Shown one piece after another: positions 1 to 8,599 of a stretch of DNA of 64,000 bases. The notes beneath the pieces are model-generated. The model was not told the origin of the DNA, searched no databases, and saw nothing but the letters and a program-made list of their open reading frames with translations. Position 1 is the stretch's first letter, and every line of letters begins with the position of its first letter. Made by a program: the position numbers and the translations under genes. The DNA comes from Rossellomorea aquimaris (GTDB taxonomy: Bacteria > Bacillota > Bacilli > Bacillales > Bacillaceae_B), in NCBI RefSeq assembly GCF_003315075.1, contig NZ_QNRJ01000001.1:41149-105148 (forward strand), given 5' to 3'.

Positions 1-1
1 G

Positions 2-241
2 GCCGGATCCGTGGATGTGATCATTGAAGACGGGACAGCAGAAATCGATGGACTGATGGTTCATGAATCGTTTCAAAAGAAGGGCATCGGCAGCAGGCTG
101 CAACAGTTCGTCATGAGACAGTTCCCAGAAAAAACCGTGATTCTGGTAGCGGATGGAGAGGACACACCGAGATTGATGTATCAAAAACAAAACTACCGTT
201 GTTTAGGGTTCAGGTATGAAGTCCAAAAAGTGTATGAATAA
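2..241 (+). CDS. GNAT-family N-acetyltransferase, C-terminal part (cut by window edge)
   Basis: The reading frame is open from the first bases and ends at TAA 239-241, so the gene very likely begins before the window. The visible part contains a GNAT acetyl-CoA-binding region: a 'VHESFQKKGIGSRL' stretch matching the Q/R-x-x-G-x-G/A loop of motif A, followed by the motif B pattern 'LMYQKQNYRCLGF', where an aromatic residue follows the last helix. GNAT enzymes move an acetyl group from acetyl-CoA to an amine. The substrate cannot be read here. A GTG at 11 would give 76 residues, too short for the fold, so it is not taken as the true start. Confidence 0.75.
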   Translation, partial: AGSVDVIIEDGTAEIDGLMVHESFQKKGIGSRLQQFVMRQFPEKTVILVADGEDTPRLMYQKQNYRCLGFRYEVQKVYE

Positions 242-283
242 AATAAGAGAGCTGCACGCCCGTTGGCATGCAGCTCTCTTATT
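242..283. terminator. bidirectional Rho-independent terminator
   Basis: A perfect 15-bp inverted repeat (arms 242-256 and 269-283) lies between the converging acetyltransferase and namA genes. The arm ends are A/T-rich, so it can serve transcripts from both sides. Confidence 0.8.
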
Positions 284-302
284 AAGTCTGACAAAACATT
301 CC

Positions 303-1319
303 TTACCAGGCGCGATCATACTGCTTAGGCGCTTCGATCTCTACACCCAGGTCTTTGGCTGCCGTCCTTGGCCAGTATGGGTCACGAAGTAATTCACGAG
401 CGAGTAAGACGAGGTCGGCACGGTCGTTTTGTAGGATTTCTTCTGCCTGAATGCCTGTCGTAATCAGCCCGACTGCACCTGTATCGATCTTCGCTTCTTT
501 TTTAATGGTTTCAGCAAGCTTCACCTGATAACCAGGGAAGACCGGGATTCGCGCGGGTACGACGGCACCGGAGCTTACATCGATCAGATCGACTCCTTGT
601 TCCTTCATCCATTGGGCGAATACCACATAGTCTTCAACGTCCAATCCATCTTGGTTATAATCTTTGGCCGAAACACGAACAAGGAGAGGTCCGTCCCATA
701 CTTGTTGAATTCCGTCGATGACTTCACGAAGGAAGCGGTAACGGTTCTCAGCAGATCCACCGTATTCGTCCGTACGTTTATTGGAAAGCGGGGACAGGAA
801 TTCGTTGATGAGATATCCATGTGCCCCGTGAATCTCAATCACATCAAAGCCCGCTTTCTTCGCTCTTTCGGCTCCTTTGATGAAGGCATTGATCGTCTCT
901 TTAATATCATTCGCCGTCATTTCTACAGGTGTTTTCATCTCATCGTTGAACGGGATGGCAGATGGAGCAAGAATATCTCCTTCGAGTACGGCCTTTCTTC
1001 CTGCATGAGCAAGTTGAATACCTGTCTTCGCACCCTGTTCTTTGATTAACTCCACTAACTCTCTTAATCCTTCAATATGCCCGTCATCCCAAATCCCTAA
1101 ATCTTGAGGGGAGATTCTTCCTTGGGGCGTGACAGCTGTAGCTTCCTGAATGATGAGCCCAACGCCTCCCACTGCACGGCTTGTATAATGAGTACGATGC
1201 CAGTTCTCGACTTTTCCGTCTTCGTTATGAGAAGAATACATGCACATAGGTGCCATGACAATTCGATTCTTCAGTTCCACATCTTTAAGCGTATATGGTT
1301 GAAATAGCTTTGCGTTCAT
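303..1319 (-). CDS. namA: NADPH dehydrogenase NamA (old yellow enzyme, YqjM type)
   Basis: An FMN-dependent ene-reductase that uses NADPH to reduce C=C bonds of alpha,beta-unsaturated carbonyls and nitro compounds. In Bacillus it is linked to defence against electrophiles. The protein is 338 residues, the same as B. subtilis YqjM. Family hallmarks are Cys26 and Tyr28 in 'APMCMYSS', and the 'HGAHGYL' motif with the two substrate-anchoring histidines and the proton-donor Tyr. The C-terminal arginine-rich barrel end '[13 protein letters not shown]' is typical. The start has a good ribosome site (GGAAGGTGA, 6-7 nt away). It lies downstream of the glycosyltransferase and proI on the same strand, with a 100-nt gap that may hold its own promoter. 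Confidence 0.95.
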   Translation of the reverse strand: MNAKLFQPYTLKDVELKNRIVMAPMCMYSSHNEDGKVENWHRTHYTSRAVGGVGLIIQEATAVTPQGRISPQDLGIWDDGHIEGLRELVELIKEQGAKTGIQLAHAGRKAVLEGDILAPSAIPFNDEMKTPVEMTANDIKETINAFIKGAERAKKAGFDVIEIHGAHGYLINEFLSPLSNKRTDEYGGSAENRYRFLREVIDGIQQVWDGPLLVRVSAKDYNQDGLDVEDYVVFAQWMKEQGVDLIDVSSGAVVPARIPVFPGYQVKLAETIKKEAKIDTGAVGLITTGIQAEEILQNDRADLVLLARELLRDPYWPRTAAKDLGVEIEAPKQYDRAW

Positions 1320-1418
1320 TTCTGATCACCTTCCATGACGTGGTATTTATTTCGGGTTTCTAAATAGTACTACACATGAATTATAACAACACCTTTTTTG
1401 TTAGAAAAGAAATGTGCT

Positions 1419-2570
1419 TTACTTTCTTCTCTGCTTCAGTTCCTTATACGAATAAACCGTTCCACGCCATTCGATTCCGCCTCGTTTAAAGGTTAAAAAC
1501 GTAGCTCGTCCAATGGAATAGATAAATAATAGGGCTGTTACAGGTAATGCAAGAAAAAGAAGAGGAGACTCATTCGTCATCTGCTTTATGACTTTGAAAT
1601 AAGTGATGCCAATGAATAAAATGATCAATAGACTCACGATTCGAATGGGAGGTGACGCTGAAAAAATCGTGATGAAAGGGAGTACCGTAGAGCAGAAGAT
1701 TCCAAACATGGCAAACACAACGAGCAGCATGGAATAATGCAGGCCGGCAAATGTATTTTTTTCCAATCCGTTGAAGGCTTCTTTCAAGGATCGATACCAT
1801 TCCACTTCCAGATGCTGAAGGGCCGTGAGGAAAAATTGTTTTTTATGGTGTTTCTTTATCTGAACCCCCAGCTGCAGATCATCATCGGGCATATCCTTAA
1901 TGGCTTCGTGAGTACCGATTTCCTCATAAGCCGGTCGGGTGATGAGGTTGAAGGCTCCAATGCCCATACCTGTCTTAGAGGAGGGATCGTTCGCTTTCCA
2001 GGGTCTTTTATAAAAAGAGAAACCAAATAAGAAAAAAGCCACAAAGCTCTTTAACCAAAAGGATCCCGATCGAATATTAGGAGCCAGTGTAACGTGGTCC
2101 AGTTTCTGTGAATGAAGAAAGGACACCGCTCTGGATAAGATGGTGGGGTCCTTAAAGATGATGTCGGCATCGGTGAAAAGGATCAGGTCTCCTTTTGCCA
2201 TTTGATACCCTTTATACAATGCCTTATTTTTTCCCAGCCATCCCTGTTCCAGTGAGTCGATATGAAGTACGCTGATTCGTTTATCCAATTCGGCCAAAGC
2301 TTCAAGCTTTTCAGGAGTTCCATCTGTTGAACGATCATTGACTAAGATCCATTCAATTTGGTGATAGTCCTGTTTCAGCTGCGACAGGATGCTGTCTGTT
2401 ATCGTGTCTTCTTCGTTTCTCGCCGGTACGATGACAGACAGGAGCGGCCCTTGAACTGTATAGGAAAATTCTTGAATGGAAGAGAGCTTTGATAAGCCCC
2501 TCCACACATCAATGGTAAGAACCAGCCAGACCGCAAGTACAGTGTAAAGTAGAATGAGTAGGGAAATCAT
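1419..2570 (-). CDS. membrane-anchored family 2 glycosyltransferase (CrtQ/HpnB-like)
   Basis: From the chosen ATG the protein has 383 residues. It has an N-terminal membrane helix (about 1-20), a GT-A catalytic domain with 'LSVIVPARNEEDT' (nucleotide-binding strand), 'DRSTDGT', the metal-binding 'FTDADIIF' DxD region and 'MPDDDLQLG' (acceptor/base region), and then about three C-terminal membrane helices. The ending 'GGIEWRGTVY' recalls glycosyltransferases near carotenoid (CrtQ) and hopanoid (HpnB) genes, but no such pathway is nearby, so the acceptor lipid is unknown. An upstream GTG at 2642 would add 24 polar residues but has no ribosome site. The ATG at 2570 has AGAAGG 8 nt upstream and puts the membrane helix at the N-terminus. 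It follows proI almost directly and probably shares its transcript. Confidence 0.82.
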   Translation of the reverse strand: MISLLILLYTVLAVWLVLTIDVWRGLSKLSSIQEFSYTVQGPLLSVIVPARNEEDTITDSILSQLKQDYHQIEWILVNDRSTDGTPEKLEALAELDKRISVLHIDSLEQGWLGKNKALYKGYQMAKGDLILFTDADIIFKDPTILSRAVSFLHSQKLDHVTLAPNIRSGSFWLKSFVAFFLFGFSFYKRPWKANDPSSKTGMGIGAFNLITRPAYEEIGTHEAIKDMPDDDLQLGVQIKKHHKKQFFLTALQHLEVEWYRSLKEAFNGLEKNTFAGLHYSMLLVVFAMFGIFCSTVLPFITIFSASPPIRIVSLLIILFIGITYFKVIKQMTNESPLLFLALPVTALLFIYSIGRATFLTFKRGGIEWRGTVYSYKELKQRRK

Positions 2571-2643
2571 TGTGCCGACCTTCTTTTTTGCATTGATTGT
2601 ATCAATGGAAATTGACATTTGCGAATGATGATGGGTTTTCACC

Positions 2644-3462
2644 TTATTTTTTCACAGATTGTTTTTTTAATTCCTTCCCAAGAACTTCAGAACGGTTTTT
2701 CGCAGATGAGACACATTGGAAAAAGGCATCTCTAACCTGGTAATCTTCCAATGTGGTGATTCCCGCCTCTGTCGTTCCACCTGGACTGGTCACGTTTCTC
2801 CTTAATTCCCGGGCTTCCAAACCGGATTCTGCAAGCATTGCACTTGCCCCTGCAATCGTTTGGGTAACGAGGCTTTTAGCGAGTTCCTCCTGCAGACCTA
2901 ACTCTACTGCCGCATTCTTAAGTAATTCAGCTACATAATAAATATAAGCAGGTCCGCTGCCTGATAGAGCCGTTATAAGGTCTAATTGTTCTTCCGCTAC
3001 TTCCACTGCTGTTCCTACGGATTGGAATAATGTTGTCGTCCATTCTTTCTGGGAGTCAGAGAGGTACCGGTTGAACGATACTGCCGTAGCTGATTTTCCC
3101 ATGGCCGCACTGGTATTGGGCATGGCTCTTGCAATGGCTCCGTTAAAGGAAAGTTTGTCGCTAATATGTTCCATGGTGATCCCTGCTAATACAGAAATGA
3201 CCACCGTATCCCTTGAAAGGTGGGTCCTGATAGAATCTGCTGCCTCATGAAAGTCTTTTGGTTTCATGGCCAGAATGACGACGTCGTATGGTGAATCATG
3301 TTCTACATGACGCACACCGAATTCGTGCACGATTTCGTTTAAACGCTCTTGGTTGGCCCGATTGGTAACATGCACTTTTTCATTCATCAGGACCCCGGCT
3401 TTCAGAGCTCCACTCATTAAAGCGTAAGCCATCGACCCTGCTCCAATAAACAATGTCTTCAT
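2644..3462 (-). CDS. proI: pyrroline-5-carboxylate reductase
   Basis: Last step of proline synthesis: it reduces 1-pyrroline-5-carboxylate to L-proline with NAD(P)H. The 272-residue protein starts with the dinucleotide-binding 'IGAGSMAYAL' and has the family signature region around 'ALSGSGPAYIYYVAELL' and 'TSPGGTTEAGI'. The start is preceded by GGAGGAGG. A T-box leader with a proline specifier codon lies directly upstream, which supports the assignment independently. Position next to namA and yqjP/yqjQ matches B. subtilis proI (yqjO) rather than proG or proH. Confidence 0.95.
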   Translation of the reverse strand: MKTLFIGAGSMAYALMSGALKAGVLMNEKVHVTNRANQERLNEIVHEFGVRHVEHDSPYDVVILAMKPKDFHEAADSIRTHLSRDTVVISVLAGITMEHISDKLSFNGAIARAMPNTSAAMGKSATAVSFNRYLSDSQKEWTTTLFQSVGTAVEVAEEQLDLITALSGSGPAYIYYVAELLKNAAVELGLQEELAKSLVTQTIAGASAMLAESGLEARELRRNVTSPGGTTEAGITTLEDYQVRDAFFQCVSSAKNRSEVLGKELKKQSVKK

Positions 3463-3489
3463 TCGTTCATTCCTCCTCCGTAATTTCCG

Positions 3490-3735
3490 AAAAAAAAACA
3501 GACCCTCTCATCCATAAAGGACGAAAGGGTCTGCTTCCGTGGTACCACCTTGTTTTGTTCATTCCTCACTGGACGAAACGAACACACTTCACTTCCATGT
3601 AACGCTGGAAAAACGTTCTGCTTTAAGACGCTCAAAAGGCAGGTTCACAAATAGAGGGGATGACGGTGCCTTTCAGCCGGTGGGCACCGATCTCTAACAT
3701 CATCTATTCATTACTAGTCTTTATCATCGCTTTTT
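3490..3735 (-). promoter_or_regulatory. T-box riboswitch, proline-specific, upstream of proI
   Basis: Reading the minus strand, the leader contains the T-box core 'AAGGTGGTACCACGG' (3536-3550). A strong terminator hairpin (3499-3534) with a run of T follows it. Upstream, the sequence 'GTGAACCTGCCTTTTGAGC' (plus-strand 3630-3648) fits the stem I specifier loop, where the codon after GAA is read: CCT, proline (3641-3643). Binding of uncharged tRNA-Pro would stabilise the antiterminator and allow proI transcription. The 5' end is set approximately. Confidence 0.9.
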
Positions 3736-3985
3736 CTTTTATCATTATGTAAGGTGACTTTTCAATGGTAAACGTATATTATAGGTGATTATCATAGAAA
3801 GACAGCTTATCTGTCAAGTGATTATTTCAGTATATTCAATCATTTTAAAAATGACATTTGTTTGGAAAAAATGTACACTATTAAATGAAGGGTCATTCAT
3901 TTTTTGTTAACATCAAAGAAATGAATTGGTGAGGGCATGTCGTTTTGGCTGCCTACCCTTTTATTATGGAGAATGTGGTGAATTT

Positions 3986-4945
3986 ATGACAACTTTAGTG
4001 AATAATATGGCAAAAATTACTCTATCAACTCCTTTTGCCGTTGGAGATGTGAATGTGTATTTGGTTAAAGGGGACGCCTTGACATTGGTGGACGCAGGGC
4101 CCCTTACAGATACAGCCTGGGTACAGTTGACCGAGCAATTATCCCTTTTGGGGTATACACCTCAAGATATTGAACAAATTGTTCTGACCCATCATCATCC
4201 CGATCACGCGGGGCTCCTTGATCGGTTTTCTTCCTCCGTCAAAATATATGGTCATCCCTATAACAAGTTTTGGCTGAATCGCAACGAATATTTTCATGAA
4301 GTGTATGATCGCTTCTTCCTTCAATTGGCGATAGAATCTGGTTTACCTCAAGAGTATCTTCGAGCAATTCATAAATTTAAGAGTCCTTTGAAATTTATGG
4401 GGAACCGAAAACTGGATATTGAAATAAAGGAAGGGGACGTCATACCCGGAATGGAAGACTGGACGATCATTGAAACGTTAGGGCATGCTCAGAGTCACTT
4501 ATCCTTTTACCGGGAGAGTGATGGTGTTCTGATAGCCGGAGATCATATACTCGCGAATATTTCTCCTAACCCACTCATTGAACCTCCTTTTGAAGGGGAG
4601 CCGGAACGTTCAAAGCCATTGCTTCAATACAATGAGTCTTTGAAAAAGTTATTGTCTATTCCCATTTCCCTTGCCTATACAGGTCATGGGGACAATATTA
4701 CGGATGTTCATGGATTAATTCCCAGGAGATTAGGGAAACAGGATGAAAGAGCACGCGGGGTACTCGAAATGATCAAAGGTAACCGTCTGACCGTATTCGA
4801 CATCTGTAAGACACTATTTCCTTCCGTCTATCAAAAGGAACTGGGCCTGACACTGTCTGAAACAATCGGACAATTGGATTATCTTGAATCACTTCACTAC
4901 ATAAAGAAAGAATCGCACGAAGGAATCTATTATTATTTTGCCTAG
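3986..4945 (+). CDS. yqjP: MBL-fold metallo-hydrolase (YqjP type)
   Basis: A metallo-beta-lactamase-fold hydrolase of 319 residues, the length I recall for B. subtilis YqjP. The zinc-binding motif 'THHHPDHAG' lies at residues 68-76. Further ligands are the His of 'LGHAQSHLSFY', the Asp of 'IAGDHIL' and the His of 'YTGHGDN'. The C-terminal ~80 residues resemble the winged-helix tail found in several MBL proteins of this group. The substrate is unknown. An in-frame TTG at 3926 has no clear ribosome site, so the ATG at 3986 is preferred. It is followed at once by yqjQ, as in B. subtilis. Confidence 0.85.
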   Translation: MTTLVNNMAKITLSTPFAVGDVNVYLVKGDALTLVDAGPLTDTAWVQLTEQLSLLGYTPQDIEQIVLTHHHPDHAGLLDRFSSSVKIYGHPYNKFWLNRNEYFHEVYDRFFLQLAIESGLPQEYLRAIHKFKSPLKFMGNRKLDIEIKEGDVIPGMEDWTIIETLGHAQSHLSFYRESDGVLIAGDHILANISPNPLIEPPFEGEPERSKPLLQYNESLKKLLSIPISLAYTGHGDNITDVHGLIPRRLGKQDERARGVLEMIKGNRLTVFDICKTLFPSVYQKELGLTLSETIGQLDYLESLHYIKKESHEGIYYYFA

Positions 4946-4961
4946 AAAGATGGGACGAGAC

Positions 4962-5756
4962 ATGAACAGTAGAATAAAAGGAAAAACCATTGTCATTACC
5001 GGTGCCTCTGGAGGAATCGGGGAACAAATGGCCATAAAAGTAGCGGAAAGCGGCGGTAATCTCGCCTTGATTGCGCGTCGCGTCCATCTGCTTGAAGCAT
5101 TAAAAGAAAAGCTCATAACCGAATACCATTGTAAGGTGGAAGTGTACCCGTTAAATGTAACGGATTACGACGAAATCCCACGCACCTTCAACACCATCCT
5201 GAAGGACTTTGGAGCGATTCATGCCTTGATCAATAACGCAGGCTATGGAATATTTCAGGAAGCACATGAAACATCATTCCAGGATGTAAAGGGAATGATG
5301 GACGTGAATGTTCTTGGACTTATGGCATGTACGGGAGAAGTCCTTCCTTATATGCGTCAACAAGGTTCCGGTCATATCATCAACATTGCCTCTCAGGCAG
5401 GTAAGTTCGCTTCGCCAAAGTCGAGTGCGTACTCTGCCTCTAAGCATGCTGTACTGGGATATACGAACAGTTTAAGGATGGAAGCGAAAAGGTACGGTGT
5501 GACGGTGACTGCGGTGAATCCCGGGCCGATCGCCACAGACTTTTTCTCCATTGCCGATGAATCCGGGACGTATGTGAAGAATGTAGAAAAGTTTATGCTT
5601 GATCCGGCACATGTCGCTCAAAAAGTCGTAGAAGCCCTTTTTACCAATAGGAGAGAAATCAATCTGCCGCGATGGATGAATATGGGAAGTGTCATCTATC
5701 AATTATTCCCATCTTTTGTCGAAAAAGTAGGAAATAACCTTTTCTTCAAAAAATAG
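4962..5756 (+). CDS. yqjQ: short-chain dehydrogenase/reductase YqjQ
   Basis: A classical SDR of 264 residues. The NAD(P)-binding 'TGASGGIG' is at about residues 13-20, 'NNAGYG' in mid-domain, and the catalytic Ser/Tyr/Lys set in 'INIASQAG' and 'YSASK', followed by 'VNPGPIATDF'. These point to an NAD(P)H-dependent oxidoreductase, but no substrate can be named. Possible starts lie at TTG 4938, ATG 4950 and ATG 4962. The last follows GGGACGAG and places the first strand at the usual distance from the N-terminus. The yqjP stop codon lies 16 nt before it, so the two are probably co-transcribed. Confidence 0.82.
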   Translation: MNSRIKGKTIVITGASGGIGEQMAIKVAESGGNLALIARRVHLLEALKEKLITEYHCKVEVYPLNVTDYDEIPRTFNTILKDFGAIHALINNAGYGIFQEAHETSFQDVKGMMDVNVLGLMACTGEVLPYMRQQGSGHIINIASQAGKFASPKSSAYSASKHAVLGYTNSLRMEAKRYGVTVTAVNPGPIATDFFSIADESGTYVKNVEKFMLDPAHVAQKVVEALFTNRREINLPRWMNMGSVIYQLFPSFVEKVGNNLFFKK

Positions 5757-5805
5757 TGAAACTAAATCATGCTCTCATTCGTCTAATCTAATAAGGGGGG
5801 AGTCT

Positions 5806-6330
5806 ATGAAGAAGTGTTTGACTGTTCTGATCATTTGTTTCTGTTTTCTATTTACCGGTTGCGGGCCTGCAACATCTGTAAATTCATCACAAGAGGGCAC
5901 AAATTTCATAGGCTTTGTTACCCAGCTTGAAGATAATCAAGTGCTTATTAATGATGTTTGGTTTTCATTCAGTGATCAAACCGTCATGAAGACAGACAAG
6001 GATAAAAAACTGCAAAAAAAAGATATTGAAGTTGGTGAAAAAATAGATGTGACATTTGACGGTAAGCTCCAGGAGTCATTCCCGCGCAGAGCTTCTGCAG
6101 ATCAATTGGTTTTTCTGACAGATCAACAAAGCAAAACCGAAGAAGGCGCCGTTAAATTAGTCATGAAAGACCCTCGATTTTCACAAGTCGTTATACAATC
6201 CATCGAAAAAAATCCTACAGGCCTATATTCAATACGATTCAAAGATCTCTCCATTAACAGAGATGTACACGTCATTGTGAATGTGGACAATGACCGGGTG
6301 ATTGTGCCCATACATACCTCTACAAAATGA
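5806..6330 (+). CDS. predicted lipoprotein of unknown function
   Basis: A 174-residue protein with a lipoprotein signal peptide: Lys at 2-3, a hydrophobic core, and the lipobox 'LFTGC' with the lipidated Cys at residue 19. The mature part has short beta-rich segments such as 'NFIGFVTQLEDNQVLINDVWF', which recall the small OB-like DUF3221 lipoproteins of Bacillus; that family link is a guess from pattern. AAGGGGGGAG lies just before the ATG. A long palindrome overlaps its stop codon, suggesting a single-gene transcript. Confidence 0.7.
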   Translation: MKKCLTVLIICFCFLFTGCGPATSVNSSQEGTNFIGFVTQLEDNQVLINDVWFSFSDQTVMKTDKDKKLQKKDIEVGEKIDVTFDGKLQESFPRRASADQLVFLTDQQSKTEEGAVKLVMKDPRFSQVVIQSIEKNPTGLYSIRFKDLSINRDVHVIVNVDNDRVIVPIHTSTK

Positions 6331-6377
6331 CAAAGGAGGAAGCATTGGTTTATAAACCAATGCTTCCTCCTTTGTCA
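6328..6377. terminator. long perfect palindrome, probable terminator
   Basis: A 50-bp inverted repeat with arms of about 24 bp overlaps the lipoprotein stop codon. No real T-run follows on the plus strand (TCTATTTC), so termination efficiency is uncertain. Confidence 0.6.
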
Positions 6378-6581
6378 TCTATTTCATAGAATTGAAATTT
6401 CCTGTCAATCATCTTCATGATCCACCGTCTATCCATATTTCCATCTCACTTTGAGATTATACGGGACAAAATGAGGGTATGCATCAGAGAGTGGAAAAAA
6501 TAGTTGTTTTCTTTCATGAATGGCTAGAATGTTCGTTTCAGTGGAAAACTATGATTATTGTTGGGAAAAGGATGTGGATGT

Positions 6582-7436
6582 ATGATAGGGATTCTTTTAG
6601 CCCTGATCCCCGCAGTAGCATGGGGAAGTCTTGTGTTTGTAAGTGTAAAACTTGGAGGGAATGCCTACAGTCAAACGGTTGGGATCACCATTGGATCATT
6701 ATTGTTTGCGGTTGGCGTATTCTTCATCAAATCCCCCGAATTGACGTTATTTGTGTGGGGAATCGGCTTCATCTCCGGCGTTTTCTGGGCAGTCGGTCAA
6801 GTCAATCAATTAGCGAGTGTGAAGTTCATCGGAGTTGCGAAAACCGTCCCGATTTCAACGGGAATGCAGCTGATCGGAACGACTCTCTTTGGCGTTTTAG
6901 TGTTTAAGGAATGGAAAACGACAGAAACGATCCTCCTCGGTAGCGGAGCCGTTTTAGCACTGATTATTGGTGTGGTGCTAACATCATTCACACAAAAATC
7001 CGAGGGAGATGACAAGTCTCAACTAAAAAAGGGTCTACTCACTTTATTGCTATCCAGTTGCGGATACATAGCCTATGTCGTCATTTTAAGATGGTTTGAT
7101 ATTGACGGATGGGAAGCGATTTTGCCACAGGCGATTGGAATGTTTATCGGGGCGGTTGTCATTACGTTCAGGCATAAGCCCTTTACAAAATATACGGTGA
7201 GAAATATCTTAACCGGTCTGATGTGGGCATCGGGGAATTTAGGGTTGCTGCTTGCGCTTCCACGCATCGGGGTGGCAACGAGCTTCTCCCTATCTCAAAC
7301 AGGGATCGTCATTTCTACCCTTGGAGGTTTGTTTTTCTTAGGTGAAAAGAAATCCAGGAAGCAGATCCTTCTCGTCATTGCAGGGTGTGTTCTTATCATT
7401 ATAGGCGGTGTTCTATTAGGCTTTACGAAAGATTAA
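6582..7436 (+). CDS. glcU: glucose uptake protein GlcU (GRP/RhaT-type transporter)
   Basis: A 284-residue integral membrane protein made almost entirely of hydrophobic helices, about ten in all, beginning 'MIGILLALIPAVAWGS'. This matches the GlcU family of drug/metabolite-type sugar transporters, which import glucose by proton symport. The immediate downstream gene is glucose dehydrogenase, the same pairing as B. subtilis glcU-gdh, which supports glucose as substrate. The ATG at 6582 is preceded by AAAGGAT. A TTG 24 nt upstream would add only polar residues before the first helix. Confidence 0.88.
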   Translation: MIGILLALIPAVAWGSLVFVSVKLGGNAYSQTVGITIGSLLFAVGVFFIKSPELTLFVWGIGFISGVFWAVGQVNQLASVKFIGVAKTVPISTGMQLIGTTLFGVLVFKEWKTTETILLGSGAVLALIIGVVLTSFTQKSEGDDKSQLKKGLLTLLLSSCGYIAYVVILRWFDIDGWEAILPQAIGMFIGAVVITFRHKPFTKYTVRNILTGLMWASGNLGLLLALPRIGVATSFSLSQTGIVISTLGGLFFLGEKKSRKQILLVIAGCVLIIIGGVLLGFTKD

Positions 7437-8234
<798 letters not shown>

Positions 8235-8246
8235 TGTATGTACCAG

Positions 8247-8286
8247 GAGTGGCCAACATCATAATGTGATGTTGGCTCTTTTTATT
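8247..8286 (+). terminator. Rho-independent terminator after gdh
   Basis: A GAGTGGCCAACATC / GATGTTGGCTC stem-loop followed by TTTTTATTG ends the glcU-gdh transcript. Confidence 0.8.
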
Positions 8287-8329
8287 GTGTTATGGGTATA
8301 AGCATTCTTAATCCACTATAGTGATGATC

Positions 8330-8481
8330 CGCCTTCCCAAGCCGCCTCCGCTTTTCTTTTGTCCAGCTCCAGGGGCTTGGGGCTCGAGGTCATAAGCCAA
8401 GTAACCCAAAAAGGCAAAGAGCACCTTTTCGGGTTACTCGCCTTATGCTTGTCGCCCCAGGGCGAGCCCCTTCCGCTTTTC
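8330..8481. repeat. structured intergenic repeat, family A (single copy plus a 3' remnant)
   Basis: The full unit runs from GTCCAGCTCC at 8361 to CCGCTTTTC at 8481. A 3' remnant of another copy (GCCGCCTCCGCTTTT) lies directly upstream. The unit folds into one long interrupted hairpin: GGGGCT/AGCCCC, GGGGC/GCCCC, CATAAG/CTTATG, GTAACCC/GGGTTAC and AAAAGG/CCTTTT. Related copies lie at 49.4-49.8 and 63.7-64.0 kb with different stem bases but the same loops. Confidence 0.85.
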
Positions 8482-8519
8482 TTGTTATTCTCTCTATTTC
8501 CATTAATTTTAGTTGAAAG

Positions 8520-8533
8520 GGAACGTATATTCG
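8520..8533. promoter_or_regulatory. possible second LexA (DinR) box
   Basis: GGAACGTATATTCG differs at two of the ten fixed positions of the Gram-positive SOS box CGAAC-N4-GTTCG. It lies 26 nt upstream of a better site. Confidence 0.4.
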
Positions 8534-8558
8534 TATAGAATCATAACTATACTATATA

Positions 8559-8572
8559 AGAACGTTTGTTCT
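8559..8572. promoter_or_regulatory. LexA (DinR) SOS box upstream of uvrX
   Basis: AGAACGTTTGTTCT contains the full GAAC-N4-GTTC core of the Bacillus SOS operator, 27 nt before the uvrX start codon. B. subtilis uvrX (yqjW) belongs to the LexA regulon, so DNA damage control is expected. Confidence 0.75.
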
Positions 8573-8599
8573 ATTTTAGGTAAAATGGAGGACGAATAT

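Noticed and set aside
597..1049. A 150-codon frame on the plus strand within namA
   Set aside because: It is the antisense shadow of a full-length conserved enzyme, with no ribosome site or recognisable motif.
6479..6581. A sigma-G promoter before glcU-gdh
   Set aside because: Expected from B. subtilis, but no CATANTA -10 with a suitable -35 can be found in this stretch.
6479..6907. A 142-codon plus-strand frame overlapping the glcU start
   Set aside because: It lies out of frame with the clear GlcU membrane protein and has Cys/Trp-rich random-like content.
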